From assembly GCA_958437495.1 (NCBI GenBank), contig CAUBOH010000016.1, positions 1-55,904 of the forward strand: DNA of 55,904 nucleotides, written 5' to 3'. Within the stretch, counting starts at the first letter, position 1; the number at the start of each line of letters is the position of its first letter. A program made the position numbers and the translations under genes. Below are positions 35,059 through 43,558 of the stretch, one piece after another. This stretch comes from an uncultured Collinsella sp. Its GTDB lineage: Bacteria > Actinomycetota > Coriobacteriia > Coriobacteriales > Coriobacteriaceae. Under the pieces are notes generated by a model. That model was not told where the DNA came from, made no database searches, and saw nothing but the letters and a program-made list of their open reading frames with translations.

Positions 35059-35095
35059 ATACTATTAAGCTCACTTTTGCGTTCTAAAGTGAGCT
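35059..35095 (-). promoter_or_regulatory. aro operon promoter with overlapping inverted repeat (candidate operator)
   Basis: AGCTCACTTT (35068-35077) and AAAGTGAGCT (35086-35095) are perfect 10-bp inverted repeats separated by 8 bases. On the minus strand a TAGTAT -10 box (35059-35064) would have TTAGAA (35082-35087) as a weak -35 at 17 bases, lying inside the repeat. The geometry suits a dimeric transcription factor acting on the aromatic operon. The promoter assignment is approximate. Confidence 0.5.
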
Positions 35096-35140
35096 GCCGG
35101 GCCGTGTCTCCCACGGAATTGCAAAGCTTTTTCTATTCTT

Positions 35141-35170
35141 TTGTTAGCCCATGGCGCACTTGGGTATAAT
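35141..35170 (+). promoter_or_regulatory. Promoter of tRNA-Arg(CCG)
   Basis: TTGTTA (35141-35146) and a consensus TATAAT (35165-35170) are spaced by 18 bases and end 11 bases before the tRNA 5' end. Confidence 0.7.
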
Positions 35171-35181
35171 GCCAAACGTTG

Positions 35182-35258
35182 GCCCTATTAGCTCAGGGGA
35201 TTAGAGCGTCTGCCTCCGGAGCAGAAGGCCGTTGGTTCGAATCCAACATGGGGCACCA
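35182..35258 (+). tRNA. tRNA-Arg (anticodon CCG)
   Basis: Acceptor GCCCTAT/ATGGGGC (one G-U), D arm GCTC-GAGC, anticodon stem TCTGC/GCAGA with loop CTCCGGA (anticodon CCG, reads CGG), T arm GTTGG-TTCGAAT-CCAAC and encoded CCA at 35256-35258. Confidence 0.95.
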
Positions 35259-35269
35259 TCGAACGTAAG

Positions 35270-35304
35270 ACCGTCCGAACCTCGCATGGTCCGGGCGGTT
35301 TTTC
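35270..35304 (+). terminator. Terminator after tRNA-Arg(CCG)
   Basis: A 12-base imperfect stem (35270-35281 with 35288-35299; one G-U, one mismatch) followed by five T. It separates the tRNA from the P-type ATPase gene 30 bases downstream. Confidence 0.7.
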
Positions 35305-35334
35305 TTATACCGACGCGACGTGATAGGACGTGGT

Positions 35335-38073
35335 ATGGCAACGACGGATATCGAGCGCGGACTATCGACTGGCGAGGTCGAACAGCGCATTGCCGCCGGC
35401 AAGATCAACCGCAACATGGAGCTCAAAACCAAATCGGTCCGCGAGCTTATCATCGAAAACCTCTGCACGCTGTTCAACTTGATCAACGTAGTATTGGCGG
35501 TTTTGGTGCTGCTGACCGGCTCGTTTAAGAACCTGACGTTCTTGTTCGTGGTGTTCTTGAACACCGCTATCGGCGTCATCCAGTCCATGCGTTCCAAGCG
35601 CATGGTCGACAAGCTCACGCTGCTTACCTCTAAAAAGGCCATTGCGGTGCGCGACGGCGCCGAGGTCGAGCTCGACCTGGACCAGATTGTGCTCGACGAC
35701 ATCATTCGCCTGGGGCGCGGTGACCAGATTCCCGCCGACGCCGTGGTCGTGTCGGGCGAGGCGCTCGTGAACGAGAGCCTGCTGACGGGCGAGAGCGACC
35801 TCATCAAGAAGCAGCCCGGCTCCGAGCTCATGAGTGGCAGTTTTATCGACTCGGGACTGCTGCGCGCCCGTGTGATCCATGTCGGTGCCGACAACTACGT
35901 AGCCAAGATTAATAACGAGGCCAAGTACGTCAAAAAGGTCAATTCCGAGATCATGAACGCGCTCAACGCCATCGTGCGCTTTGCGAGCATCATCATGATT
36001 CCGCTTGGTCTGGCTCTGTTCGCCTCGAGTGTAAGTGGGCTGTGGGACGCCGCGGGCACGCCGGGCGATAGCGCGCTTTCGTGGTGCTTTTCCGAGCTGC
36101 TGGCCGGCCGAGTGCCCTCGTCGGCGCTGTTGTCCACAGTGGGTGCCCTGCTGGGTATGATCCCGCAGGGCTTGGTGTTGCTGACTTCGTCGGTGCTGGC
36201 CATCGCCACGGTGCGCCTGGCGCGTCGCAAGGTGCTGGCACAGCAGCTCTACTGCATCGAGACACTCGCGCGCGTCGACGTGCTGTGCCTGGACAAGACC
36301 GGTACCATCACGTCGGGTCGCATGGAGGTCGAGGGTACCTATCCGCTACCGGTCGAGGGCGTTGGCCTGGGCGTGGGGGAGAGCGAGGCAACCGTTCCCG
36401 TCGATACCACGGTTCTCGACTTTGCACTCGCCAACGTGGCGCGTGCGACTTCGGCCGATGCCAACGAGACCTGTCAGGCGCTGCTCAACTATTACGCCGA
36501 TCGCCCGGTCGAGGTGTCCGAGCCGCTGTCGGTTATTCCGTTCTCGTCGTCCAAAAAGTGGAGCGGCGCCTCGTTTGCGCAGGGCTCCTATGTGATGGGC
36601 GCGGCGCAGTTCGTGCTTTCGGACCGTGCGTTTGCGCTTGTCGAGAACCGTGTCGCCGAGCTTGCCGATACCTGTCGCGTGCTCGTGGTGGCGCGCGTGG
36701 ACGGTTTTACGCCCGACGGCGATATGGTGGGCGAGGCCGAGCCCGTGGGCTTTGTGACCATCCGCGACGAGATCCGTACCTCGGCTGCCGAGACCATTGG
36801 CTATTTTAATGAGCAGGGCGTGACCCTCAACGTGATCAGCGGCGACGACCCGCGTACCGTGTCGTCGATCGCGCGCGTGGTGGGCATACCGGGTGCCGAT
36901 GCCTACGTGGACGCCACGACGCTCGATACGCCTGCTAAGCTCGATGCGGCGGTGGACCGCTACCACGTCTTTGGCCGCGTGACGCCGCAGCAGAAGCGCG
37001 AGCTCGTGCAGGCGCTCAAGCGCCGCGAGCACACCGTGGCCATGACGGGTGACGGCGTCAACGACGTGCTGGCGCTCAAGGAAGCCGATTGCTCCGTGGC
37101 TATGGCCGCCGGCTCCGATGCCGCGCGCAACGTTGCCGAGATCGTGCTGGTCGATAACGACTTTGCCTCGATGCCCGCCGTCGTGGCCGAGGGCCGCCGC
37201 TCCATTAACAACCTGCAGCGTTCCGCCTCGCTGTTCCTGACCAAGACGCTGTTCTCGATGGGGCTGGCGGCACTGTGCATCGCGCTGCCGCCGTATCCCT
37301 TTGAGCCCATCCAGATGACGCTCATCAACTTCTTCTGCATCGGCGCGCCGGGCTTTGTGCTGGGGCTGGAGCCCAACAACGCCCGCGTGAAGGGGGCGTT
37401 TTTGACCAACGTTCTCAAGCGTGCGCTGCCGGCGTCGGTTGCAGTTATTTTGGCCGCGGTGCTCGATATCTTTGTGGCGCGCGTGTTTGGGTTTAGCCAG
37501 CTCACACTGTCGACGATGTGCCTGCTTACGTCGTGTGCGGCGAGCGTCAGCCTGATCTGGCGCATCTCGCAGCCGCTTACGCCCTTGCGCGTGGTGCTGT
37601 TTGTGTTTGTGGTTGCCGGTATTCTGGTGGGCGTTATCGGGCTCCCGGAGCTGCTGTCCATCGCCAACCTGTCCATCGGCCAGATGGTCATTTTGGCGGT
37701 CATCATAGTCTTTACCTGTTCGGTGTTCTTTAAGCTCGCCACGATGATGGACTCGCTTAAGCCGCGTCGTCGCCATTCGGCCACGGGTTTTGGTCGTGGC
37801 GTTCGCGTGCGTCTGGGGCGCGGCGGCGGCAAGGTGAGCTCGACGGGTTCGACCGCCCGGCGATTTGCCAAGCGTGTCGCCGCCGATATGGCCCAGCGAC
37901 GCGATGAGCGCACCGCCCGTGAGGCCGAGGCCCGCGCGCTCGAGGGTGTGGCCCAGGCGCAGCCCAAGAAAAAGAAGAGCGCGGGTGCCAAGCGCTCTCG
38001 TGTGACCAAATCGGCCCAAGGCATCAAGGTCTCGATGCCGAGCAAGAAGAATAAGCCCGTAAAGAAAGCCTAG
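35335..38073 (+). CDS. Cation-translocating P-type ATPase (CtpE-like) with basic C-terminal tail
   Basis: A 912-residue ion pump. It has the actuator motif LLTGES (151-154), the fourth-helix motif PQGLVLLTS (around 277), the phosphorylation site DKTGTIT (Asp320), and the hinge GDGVND (572-577). There is no N-terminal heavy-metal domain and no CPC motif, so a P1B metal pump is unlikely; the pattern resembles mycobacterial CtpE, linked to calcium uptake. Six C-terminal helices are followed by a ~110-residue cytoplasmic tail very rich in Lys, Arg and Ala. ATG 35335 has AGGA upstream. Ion specificity is not determined. Confidence 0.88.
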   Translation: MATTDIERGLSTGEVEQRIAAGKINRNMELKTKSVRELIIENLCTLFNLINVVLAVLVLLTGSFKNLTFLFVVFLNTAIGVIQSMRSKRMVDKLTLLTSKKAIAVRDGAEVELDLDQIVLDDIIRLGRGDQIPADAVVVSGEALVNESLLTGESDLIKKQPGSELMSGSFIDSGLLRARVIHVGADNYVAKINNEAKYVKKVNSEIMNALNAIVRFASIIMIPLGLALFASSVSGLWDAAGTPGDSALSWCFSELLAGRVPSSALLSTVGALLGMIPQGLVLLTSSVLAIATVRLARRKVLAQQLYCIETLARVDVLCLDKTGTITSGRMEVEGTYPLPVEGVGLGVGESEATVPVDTTVLDFALANVARATSADANETCQALLNYYADRPVEVSEPLSVIPFSSSKKWSGASFAQGSYVMGAAQFVLSDRAFALVENRVAELADTCRVLVVARVDGFTPDGDMVGEAEPVGFVTIRDEIRTSAAETIGYFNEQGVTLNVISGDDPRTVSSIARVVGIPGADAYVDATTLDTPAKLDAAVDRYHVFGRVTPQQKRELVQALKRREHTVAMTGDGVNDVLALKEADCSVAMAAGSDAARNVAEIVLVDNDFASMPAVVAEGRRSINNLQRSASLFLTKTLFSMGLAALCIALPPYPFEPIQMTLINFFCIGAPGFVLGLEPNNARVKGAFLTNVLKRALPASVAVILAAVLDIFVARVFGFSQLTLSTMCLLTSCAASVSLIWRISQPLTPLRVVLFVFVVAGILVGVIGLPELLSIANLSIGQMVILAVIIVFTCSVFFKLATMMDSLKPRRRHSATGFGRGVRVRLGRGGGKVSSTGSTARRFAKRVAADMAQRRDERTAREAEARALEGVAQAQPKKKKSAGAKRSRVTKSAQGIKVSMPSKKNKPVKKA

Positions 38074-38084
38074 TCCCAACGCCT

Positions 38085-38161
38085 CCCTAAGTTGCGGTGA
38101 AATAGGGACTGTTTAGGCGTTTCAACCTCCTGTTCAGCCCCTATTTCACCGCAACTTAGGG
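38085..38161. repeat. Perfect 23-bp-arm inverted repeat after the P-type ATPase gene
   Basis: Bases 38085-38107 are exactly complementary to 38139-38161 around a 31-base centre; three further base pairs (38109-38111 with 38135-38137) can form after one mismatch. It starts 12 bases after the ATPase stop. There is no T-run. It may be a dispersed palindromic element or a hairpin protecting the 3' end of the mRNA. Confidence 0.8.
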
Positions 38162-38210
38162 GTGAGCGGGGATGTTGAATTGGTGCCTTGTGCCTTTGTG
38201 GGCGTAGCGA

Positions 38211-38219
38211 TGTTATGCT
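38211..38219 (+). promoter_or_regulatory. Candidate extended -10 promoter for the zinc-ribbon gene
   Basis: TGTTATGCT (TG-n-TATGCT) lies 41 bases upstream of the GTG start, downstream of the long inverted repeat. No convincing -35 at standard distance. Confidence 0.35.
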
Positions 38220-38259
38220 CTAACCTCGATTGTTCGAATGATTCCGAAAAGAGGATGCC

Positions 38260-39414
38260 GTGATCTGCCCGCATTGTCTCAAGACCATAGAGGACGGCTC
38301 CTCGTTCTGCCCCTATTGTAATGCCTACGTTGGACCCGGCGATGGCCCCGAGCACACCGAGTTCGTGTTTTGCGACGGCTGCGGTGCCCGCCTGTCTCCG
38401 CATGACCGCACCTGTCCCAAGTGCGGCCGTCCCGCGCCGGGCATCCTTTCTAAGGACGCCGCAGCATCCGACCTGGCGGCAGGACGTACGGCTGGTTTTC
38501 CGCGCCTGACCCAGGAGCAGATCGATACCGAGGTACCCCACGCGCCGGCCTCTGCCGCTGCGGTGCTCTCCGATGCCGCCGATCCAAACGAGACCTGCGT
38601 GCTGCCGGCCTTCGATAAGGATTTTGGCATTCCCAAGGTCGATATCCCGCTGCCGGTGTCCCTTCGTGACGACGCTCAGTCCAAAAATCAAAAACCCAAG
38701 CGCAAGGTGCACCCGGACGAGGATGCCTACCACAAGCACAAGCGCCGTATCCCCAAGCCGCTCATCGTTATCGCGTTGCTCGCTGCCGTGTGCGGCGGTG
38801 CCTATTGGTTTGTGACATCGGACCCCATGGGCGTTATGCCGGGCTTTTACGACCAGTTTGGCCAGGCCGCCAAGACGACGTTCCCCTCGCGCCAGAAGGG
38901 CGAGGCTACCGAGGACAAGACCAAGTCCGACGATACGGCCGAGGTGGTCCAGGAGGAGACCGTCCTTTCCGACGACCAGCTCTATACCAAGCTTGACGGT
39001 CTGTATCAGACCATCGTGTCGTATGGCGACGATGATCAGATCGGCGAGGTCGTCGACTCGTTTAACAGCGGGTACCTGCGCACGCCGCTCTCCACGCGCC
39101 AGGAGCTGTCGCAGAGCGCTTATGCCTTGCGCGACCAGATCAAAAAGACCCAAGACGAGCTCAACAACCTTAAGGTGCAAGACGATACCGTCTACGCGGA
39201 GGATATCGAACACCTCAAGCAGCTTGCCGAGTGGATGTACGAGCGTGTCGACATGATCTGCCAGAGCTGGGATATCTCGCTGTCCATTCCCGATGGCGAG
39301 TCGCTGAGCGCCCGCCAGAGCGAAATCTTGGCGCCCATCGCACAGGGCGGCAACAGCGCCCTTAACCAGTACGATGCCAATGTGAGCGCCTGGAAGCCGC
39401 AGCCGCGTTCGTAA
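38260..39414 (+). CDS. Zinc-ribbon membrane protein, function unknown
   Basis: A 384-residue protein. Two zinc ribbons occupy residues 1-60 (CPHC...CPYC and CDGC...CPKC). A linker of about 110 residues leads to a positively charged stretch (HKHKRR) and one membrane helix near residue 170 (LIVIALLAAVCGGAYWFV). The outer part is acidic, then helical (YALRDQIKKTQDELNNLKV), probably coiled coil. The cytoplasmic ribbons may sense metal or bind a partner, but nothing in the sequence tells which. GTG 38260 follows AGAGGA. Upstream of a cyclophilin gene with its own promoter. Confidence 0.75.
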   Translation: MICPHCLKTIEDGSSFCPYCNAYVGPGDGPEHTEFVFCDGCGARLSPHDRTCPKCGRPAPGILSKDAAASDLAAGRTAGFPRLTQEQIDTEVPHAPASAAAVLSDAADPNETCVLPAFDKDFGIPKVDIPLPVSLRDDAQSKNQKPKRKVHPDEDAYHKHKRRIPKPLIVIALLAAVCGGAYWFVTSDPMGVMPGFYDQFGQAAKTTFPSRQKGEATEDKTKSDDTAEVVQEETVLSDDQLYTKLDGLYQTIVSYGDDDQIGEVVDSFNSGYLRTPLSTRQELSQSAYALRDQIKKTQDELNNLKVQDDTVYAEDIEHLKQLAEWMYERVDMICQSWDISLSIPDGESLSARQSEILAPIAQGGNSALNQYDANVSAWKPQPRS

Positions 39415-39450
39415 TTTGTTGCCCTCCGACGGCATAACCTGCGTGCGCAA

Positions 39451-39480
39451 TTGATGGAAGCCCGTGCTTATTGCTACAAT
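39451..39480 (+). promoter_or_regulatory. Promoter for the cyclophilin gene
   Basis: TTGATG (39451-39456) and TACAAT (39475-39480) with 18-base spacing, and an extended -10 TGC just before TACAAT. The start codon is 40 bases downstream. Confidence 0.6.
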
Positions 39481-39519
39481 TCGTACAAATATGCTTTAAA
39501 CGCACGAGGAAGGAACCAC

Positions 39520-40062
39520 ATGTTTGGTTTTAAGAAAGAGCTTTATACGCCCGAGTACCAGCTCGCTGGTGACGAGTGTGCGATCATCGAGACGTCGAAG
39601 GGCACGATCAAGGTCAAATTTGACGGCGAGGGTGCTCCCATCCATGTGGCGAACTTCTGCGAGCTTTCCACCATGGGCTTCTACGACGGCCTTAAGTTTC
39701 ACCGCTATGTGCCCGGCTTTGTGATCCAGGGCGGCGACCCCAATACCCGCGATATGTCCGGCGCCGATGTCGCTGCCGGCCTTGAGGGCCCCGACGGTAT
39801 GCCCGGCACCGGTGGCCCCGGCTACTGCATCAAGGGAGAGTTCGCCACCAACCCGCGCAACAGCCATGTGGACGGTGCGCTTGCCATGGCGCGTTCTATG
39901 GATCCCGATTCCGCGGGCTCCCAGTTCTACTTCTGCCTGGGTGCCCAGCACAACCTGGACTCCGGTTACACCGTCTTTGGCACCACGGTCGAGGGCCTCG
40001 ACGTGATTTCGCAGCTGCGTGCCGGCGACGAGATCGTCCATGTCGAGATCGTTCACGAGTAA
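39520..40062 (+). CDS. Cyclophilin-type peptidyl-prolyl cis-trans isomerase
   Basis: A 180-residue cyclophilin accelerating proline isomerisation. The catalytic region is FHRYVPGFVIQGGDP with the active-site Arg, followed by GSQFYFCLGAQHNLDSGYTVFG. No signal peptide is present, so it is cytoplasmic. ATG 39520 has GAGGAAGGA; upstream in-frame codons overlap the promoter. It is 12 bases from the TPR gene and probably co-transcribed. Confidence 0.93.
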   Translation: MFGFKKELYTPEYQLAGDECAIIETSKGTIKVKFDGEGAPIHVANFCELSTMGFYDGLKFHRYVPGFVIQGGDPNTRDMSGADVAAGLEGPDGMPGTGGPGYCIKGEFATNPRNSHVDGALAMARSMDPDSAGSQFYFCLGAQHNLDSGYTVFGTTVEGLDVISQLRAGDEIVHVEIVHE

Positions 40063-40074
40063 AAGGGGACTTCC

Positions 40075-41370
40075 TTGAATAGCCAGTTGATCCAACAGGG
40101 CCGCGCCGCTTACCGCGCGGGCGATTTTTCCGCTGCCGCCCAGATGCTTGGCGCAGCAAAGACCCCCAGCGAGATCATGGGCGAGGCCGACCATCTGCGC
40201 GGCAACGCCCTGATGCACCTGGGTATGTACTCCGAGGCTGCCGAGGCCTACGCCGCTGCTCTTAACGACGGAACCTATGGCAAGCGCGGCGCGCTGCTCA
40301 CCAACCGCGGCAAAGCGCTCGCCGCCGTGGGCGACTACACCACGGCTGCCCAGGCGTTCTCCGCCGCCACCCAGGACGCATCCTACGCTACGCCATTTAA
40401 GGCCTACTTGGGCCTGGGCAACGCGCTCTTCCAGTCGGGCGACTACGCCAACGCCGGCACCGCCTTCCGCCAGGCAGCCATCGACGGTGCCAACCCGGCT
40501 CCCGCGGCCGCCCTTGGCGAGCTCGGCCGCTGCTTCATCAAGCTTGGTCGTCCCGCGGACGCCGTGGAGACCTATCGCACGGCCATCGATTTTGCCGGTC
40601 CGCGCGACGACAGCCGTGCGCTGAACGCCGGCATGGGCGAGGCGCTCTCTGCTGCCGGGCGTCCCTCCGAGGCGCTCGACGCCTTTAATGCCGCCACTGC
40701 CGACGGTATCTATCAGCTCACGCCCGAGCAGTCTGACGAGCTCGCGCGCGTGCACGATTCGCTTGCTGCGCTTTCGGCCCAGACTGCCATGGCCACGGCT
40801 CCGGCTCCCTCGATGGACGCATCTGCCGTCGACCCGCTCGACCCCACGGGTGCGACCGGTCAGTTTATGCCCGACCCCTCGGACACCGGCTTCTTTACGC
40901 TGTCTGAGTCCGAGATGGTCCAGCAGGACCGCAAGCAGGCAAAGGTTCGCCGCCGCCATCGTCACACGGGTCTCAAGATTTTCCTGGTGCTGCTTCTGCT
41001 GATCGTCATTGCCGCCGGCGGTCTGGGCTTTGCCTACACGCGCGGCATGGGTATTCCCTCGCAGGAGTCCGTCATCACCGATCTGTTCCAGGCTGCCGGT
41101 GACGGCGATACCGCCAAGGCCGAGTCCTGCCTGGCTTCGAGCCTGTCCGAGGACGCCAAGGCGATGATTATCTCCTCGATCCCGCAGGGCGCCACCGTCT
41201 CCGTTGAAGGTATGGACCAGTCCATGACCGAGACCACTGCCAAGGTGAAGGCTTCGCTGTCCAAGGGCGGCGAGCAGGAGTACACCGTCAAATTCGTGCG
41301 CTCCGACAACCATATCGGTTGGGCCGTGTCCTCGTTCGATATCGATTTCTCGGCTGCCGATAACCAGTAG
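40075..41370 (+). CDS. TPR-repeat membrane protein
   Basis: A 431-residue protein. Residues 1-230 hold about six tetratricopeptide-like helical pairs (for example AYRAGDFSAAAQMLGAAKT and GNALFQSGDYANAGTAFRQA), a linker follows, then one membrane helix near 305 (IFLVLLLLIVIAAGGLGFAY) and an outer domain of about 100 residues resembling DUF4878-like lumazine/NTF2-type stress modules; the last point is weak. TPRs face the cytoplasm and would bind partner proteins. TTG 40075 is supported by AAGGGGA seven bases upstream. Placed right before mreB, so a role in envelope growth is possible. Confidence 0.75.
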   Translation: MNSQLIQQGRAAYRAGDFSAAAQMLGAAKTPSEIMGEADHLRGNALMHLGMYSEAAEAYAAALNDGTYGKRGALLTNRGKALAAVGDYTTAAQAFSAATQDASYATPFKAYLGLGNALFQSGDYANAGTAFRQAAIDGANPAPAAALGELGRCFIKLGRPADAVETYRTAIDFAGPRDDSRALNAGMGEALSAAGRPSEALDAFNAATADGIYQLTPEQSDELARVHDSLAALSAQTAMATAPAPSMDASAVDPLDPTGATGQFMPDPSDTGFFTLSESEMVQQDRKQAKVRRRHRHTGLKIFLVLLLLIVIAAGGLGFAYTRGMGIPSQESVITDLFQAAGDGDTAKAESCLASSLSEDAKAMIISSIPQGATVSVEGMDQSMTETTAKVKASLSKGGEQEYTVKFVRSDNHIGWAVSSFDIDFSAADNQ

Positions 41371-41391
41371 TGACCTTATGGGGTTTGGCTC

Positions 41392-41427
41392 TGCCCGGTG
41401 CCTCGCCGCAAGTGGGGTGCCGGGTTT
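41392..41427 (+). terminator. Weak terminator-like hairpin before mreB
   Basis: A 9-bp stem containing two G-U pairs (CCCGGTGCC near 41394 with GGTGCCGGG near 41416) followed by only three T. Could reduce read-through from the TPR gene into mreB. Confidence 0.3.
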
Positions 41428-41483
41428 GCGCTAGTATGAGCTATTAGGTTTTCCAGCAATCATCCAACACATCAGGAGTTGCG

Positions 41484-42527
41484 TTGTTTTCTTTGATGGA
41501 TATGTTCTTCAGTAGCTACGCGGGCGATCTTGCCATCGACCTCGGCACCGCCAACACGCTTGTCTCCGTGCGCGGCAAGGGTATCGTCATTCGCGAGCCC
41601 TCTGTCGTCGCCATCGATAAAAACGACGAGCGCATCCTTGCGGTCGGCATCGAGGCTAAGCGCATGCTCGGCCGCACGCCCGGCAACATCGTGGCTGTTC
41701 GCCCCCTCAAGGACGGTGTTATCGCCGATTTCGATGTTACCGAGGCCATGTTGCGCTACTTCATCGACAAGGCCTCTGAAAAGCGCTACCCGTGGACCCC
41801 GCGCCCGCGCGTTGTCGTTTGCGTTCCCTCCGGTGTCACGTCGGTCGAGAAGCGCGCCGTGTTCGAGGCTACGATTCAGGCTGGCGCTCGCCAGGCCTAT
41901 CTGATCGAGGAGCCTATGGCCGCGGCTATCGGTGCCGACTTGCCTGTCGAGGAGCCGACCGGCTCCATGGTCATTGACATCGGCGGTGGTACCACCGAGG
42001 TCGCCGTTATCGCCATGGGCGGTATCGTCGTGTCGCAGTCCATTCGTATTGCCGGCGACGAGTTCGATCAGGCTATCCTCACGCATGTTCGCGATGCCTA
42101 CAACTTGGCCATCGGCGAGCGCACGGCCGAGGACATTAAGATTAAGGTCGGCTCCGCCGTGCCGCTCAAGGACGAGCTCGACGTCGAGGTCAACGGCCGC
42201 GACGTTATCACCGGTCTGCCCAAGACCGTGCGCATCGAGAGCGAGGAGATTCGTCGCGCGCTCAACAAGCCGCTCGACGAGATGGCCAAGGCCGTTAAGG
42301 ACGCCCTCGACGCCACGCCGCCCGATCTGGCCTCGGATCTTATGTACTACGGCATTCTGTTGACCGGCGGCGGTGCACTGCTGCGCGGCCTCGACGTACG
42401 CTTGCGCGACGAGACCGGCGTTTCGGTCAACGTTAGCCCTACGGCGCTCGACAACGTCGTCAACGGCTGTGCCCGCGTGCTCGAGGCAAATGCATTTGAC
42501 GGCGGCTTCGTCCAAACCAATGCTTAA
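41484..42527 (+). CDS. mreB: Rod-shape-determining protein MreB
   Basis: A 347-residue actin homologue that orients lateral wall synthesis. Phosphate-binding motifs IDLGTANTL (near 17) and DIGGGTTEVAVIA (near 160), the adenosine motif LTGGGALLRGL (near 290) and the N-terminal amphipathic MDMFFSS are typical. TTG 41484 is supported by AGGAG five bases upstream; ATG 41496 is an alternative. First gene of the mreB-mreC-mreD-PBP2-rodA elongasome cluster. Confidence 0.97.
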   Translation: MFSLMDMFFSSYAGDLAIDLGTANTLVSVRGKGIVIREPSVVAIDKNDERILAVGIEAKRMLGRTPGNIVAVRPLKDGVIADFDVTEAMLRYFIDKASEKRYPWTPRPRVVVCVPSGVTSVEKRAVFEATIQAGARQAYLIEEPMAAAIGADLPVEEPTGSMVIDIGGGTTEVAVIAMGGIVVSQSIRIAGDEFDQAILTHVRDAYNLAIGERTAEDIKIKVGSAVPLKDELDVEVNGRDVITGLPKTVRIESEEIRRALNKPLDEMAKAVKDALDATPPDLASDLMYYGILLTGGGALLRGLDVRLRDETGVSVNVSPTALDNVVNGCARVLEANAFDGGFVQTNA

Positions 42528-42548
42528 TTTCCTAAAGGTGGATTCCAT

Positions 42549-43547
42549 TTGGCACGATCTTCGGGTTTCTCTTCAAATCTGAATACCAAGCGACAATCAA
42601 CGGGTATGCGCCCGTTGATTGTTTTCAGCGTGATTTCGGTGCTGCTCCTCACGTTTTATATTCGTGAAGGCGAGGCGGGGCCGATTCATGCCGTGCGTTC
42701 GGGCGTGACGACGATTACCTCGCCGGTGCGCTTTGTGGGCTCGGCGGTAGCGACGCCGTTTAACGCCATCGGCAACGTGTTCTCGAACCTTACGGCCTCG
42801 CAGGACACGCTTGCCGAGCTTAAGAAGCAAAACGAGGAGCTGACCTCTAAGGTGGCCGAGCTCTCCGAGGCGCAAAAGACTGCCGAGCGCCTTGAGGGCC
42901 TGGTAGGCCTGCAGTCGACCTATAACCTCAAGTCGACCGCCGCGCGTATCGTGGGCGCCTCGGGCGATGCCTGGACCTCGACGGTCACTATCGACAAGGG
43001 TTCTGCCGACGGTCTTGCCATCAATATGCCCGTGACGAGCTCCGCTGGTGTTATCGGCCAGATTATCGAGGTTTCGGCTAAGACCTCCACTGTGCGCCTG
43101 ATTGGTGACGAGAATTCGGGCGTGTCCGCCATGGTACAGGACACGCGCGCCCAAGGCATGCTGCAGGGCCAGCCCGACGGCACACTGCGTCTGGACTACG
43201 TGAGCGTCGACTCCGATGTCAAGGTGGGCGACATCATCGTGACCTCGGGCATTGGCGGGGTGTTCCCCAAGGGCCTGCCGCTCGGTACCGTGTCTTCGGT
43301 CGAGAAGTCTGCTAACGACGTGTACTACACCATTGTGGTGCGTGCGCAGACCACGGCCGAGAATAACGAGGAAGTGCTCGTCATCACCTCGCTCACCGAC
43401 GAGCAGTCGGCTTCGGACGATGATGTCAACACCGCTAACAGTACGCCGCAGGGTACGTCGCGCGATGCAGCGACCAAGACCAAGGACGAGAGTTCGGATG
43501 AAAACTCCGATGCGTCCGACACGACCGACTCGGGCTCGAGCGAATAG
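42549..43547 (+). CDS. mreC: Rod-shape-determining protein MreC
   Basis: A 332-residue bitopic protein linking MreB to PBP2. One helix at residues ~21-39, a coiled coil at ~78-110 (LKKQNEELTSKVAELSEAQK), then the beta-rich MreC core (VTIDKGSADGL, GVIGQIIEVS, VTSGIGGVFPKGLPLG), and a low-complexity acidic Ser/Thr/Asp tail after ~285. TTG 42549 follows AAAGGTGGA. Confidence 0.94.
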   Translation: MARSSGFSSNLNTKRQSTGMRPLIVFSVISVLLLTFYIREGEAGPIHAVRSGVTTITSPVRFVGSAVATPFNAIGNVFSNLTASQDTLAELKKQNEELTSKVAELSEAQKTAERLEGLVGLQSTYNLKSTAARIVGASGDAWTSTVTIDKGSADGLAINMPVTSSAGVIGQIIEVSAKTSTVRLIGDENSGVSAMVQDTRAQGMLQGQPDGTLRLDYVSVDSDVKVGDIIVTSGIGGVFPKGLPLGTVSSVEKSANDVYYTIVVRAQTTAENNEEVLVITSLTDEQSASDDDVNTANSTPQGTSRDAATKTKDESSDENSDASDTTDSGSSE

Positions 43548-43558
43548 GGGGCATGTCC

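Noticed and set aside
34980..35181. T-box or other riboswitch upstream of DAHP synthase
   Set aside because: The leader is too short and shows no T-box sequence or specifier loop; the only structures are a short hairpin and an inverted repeat.
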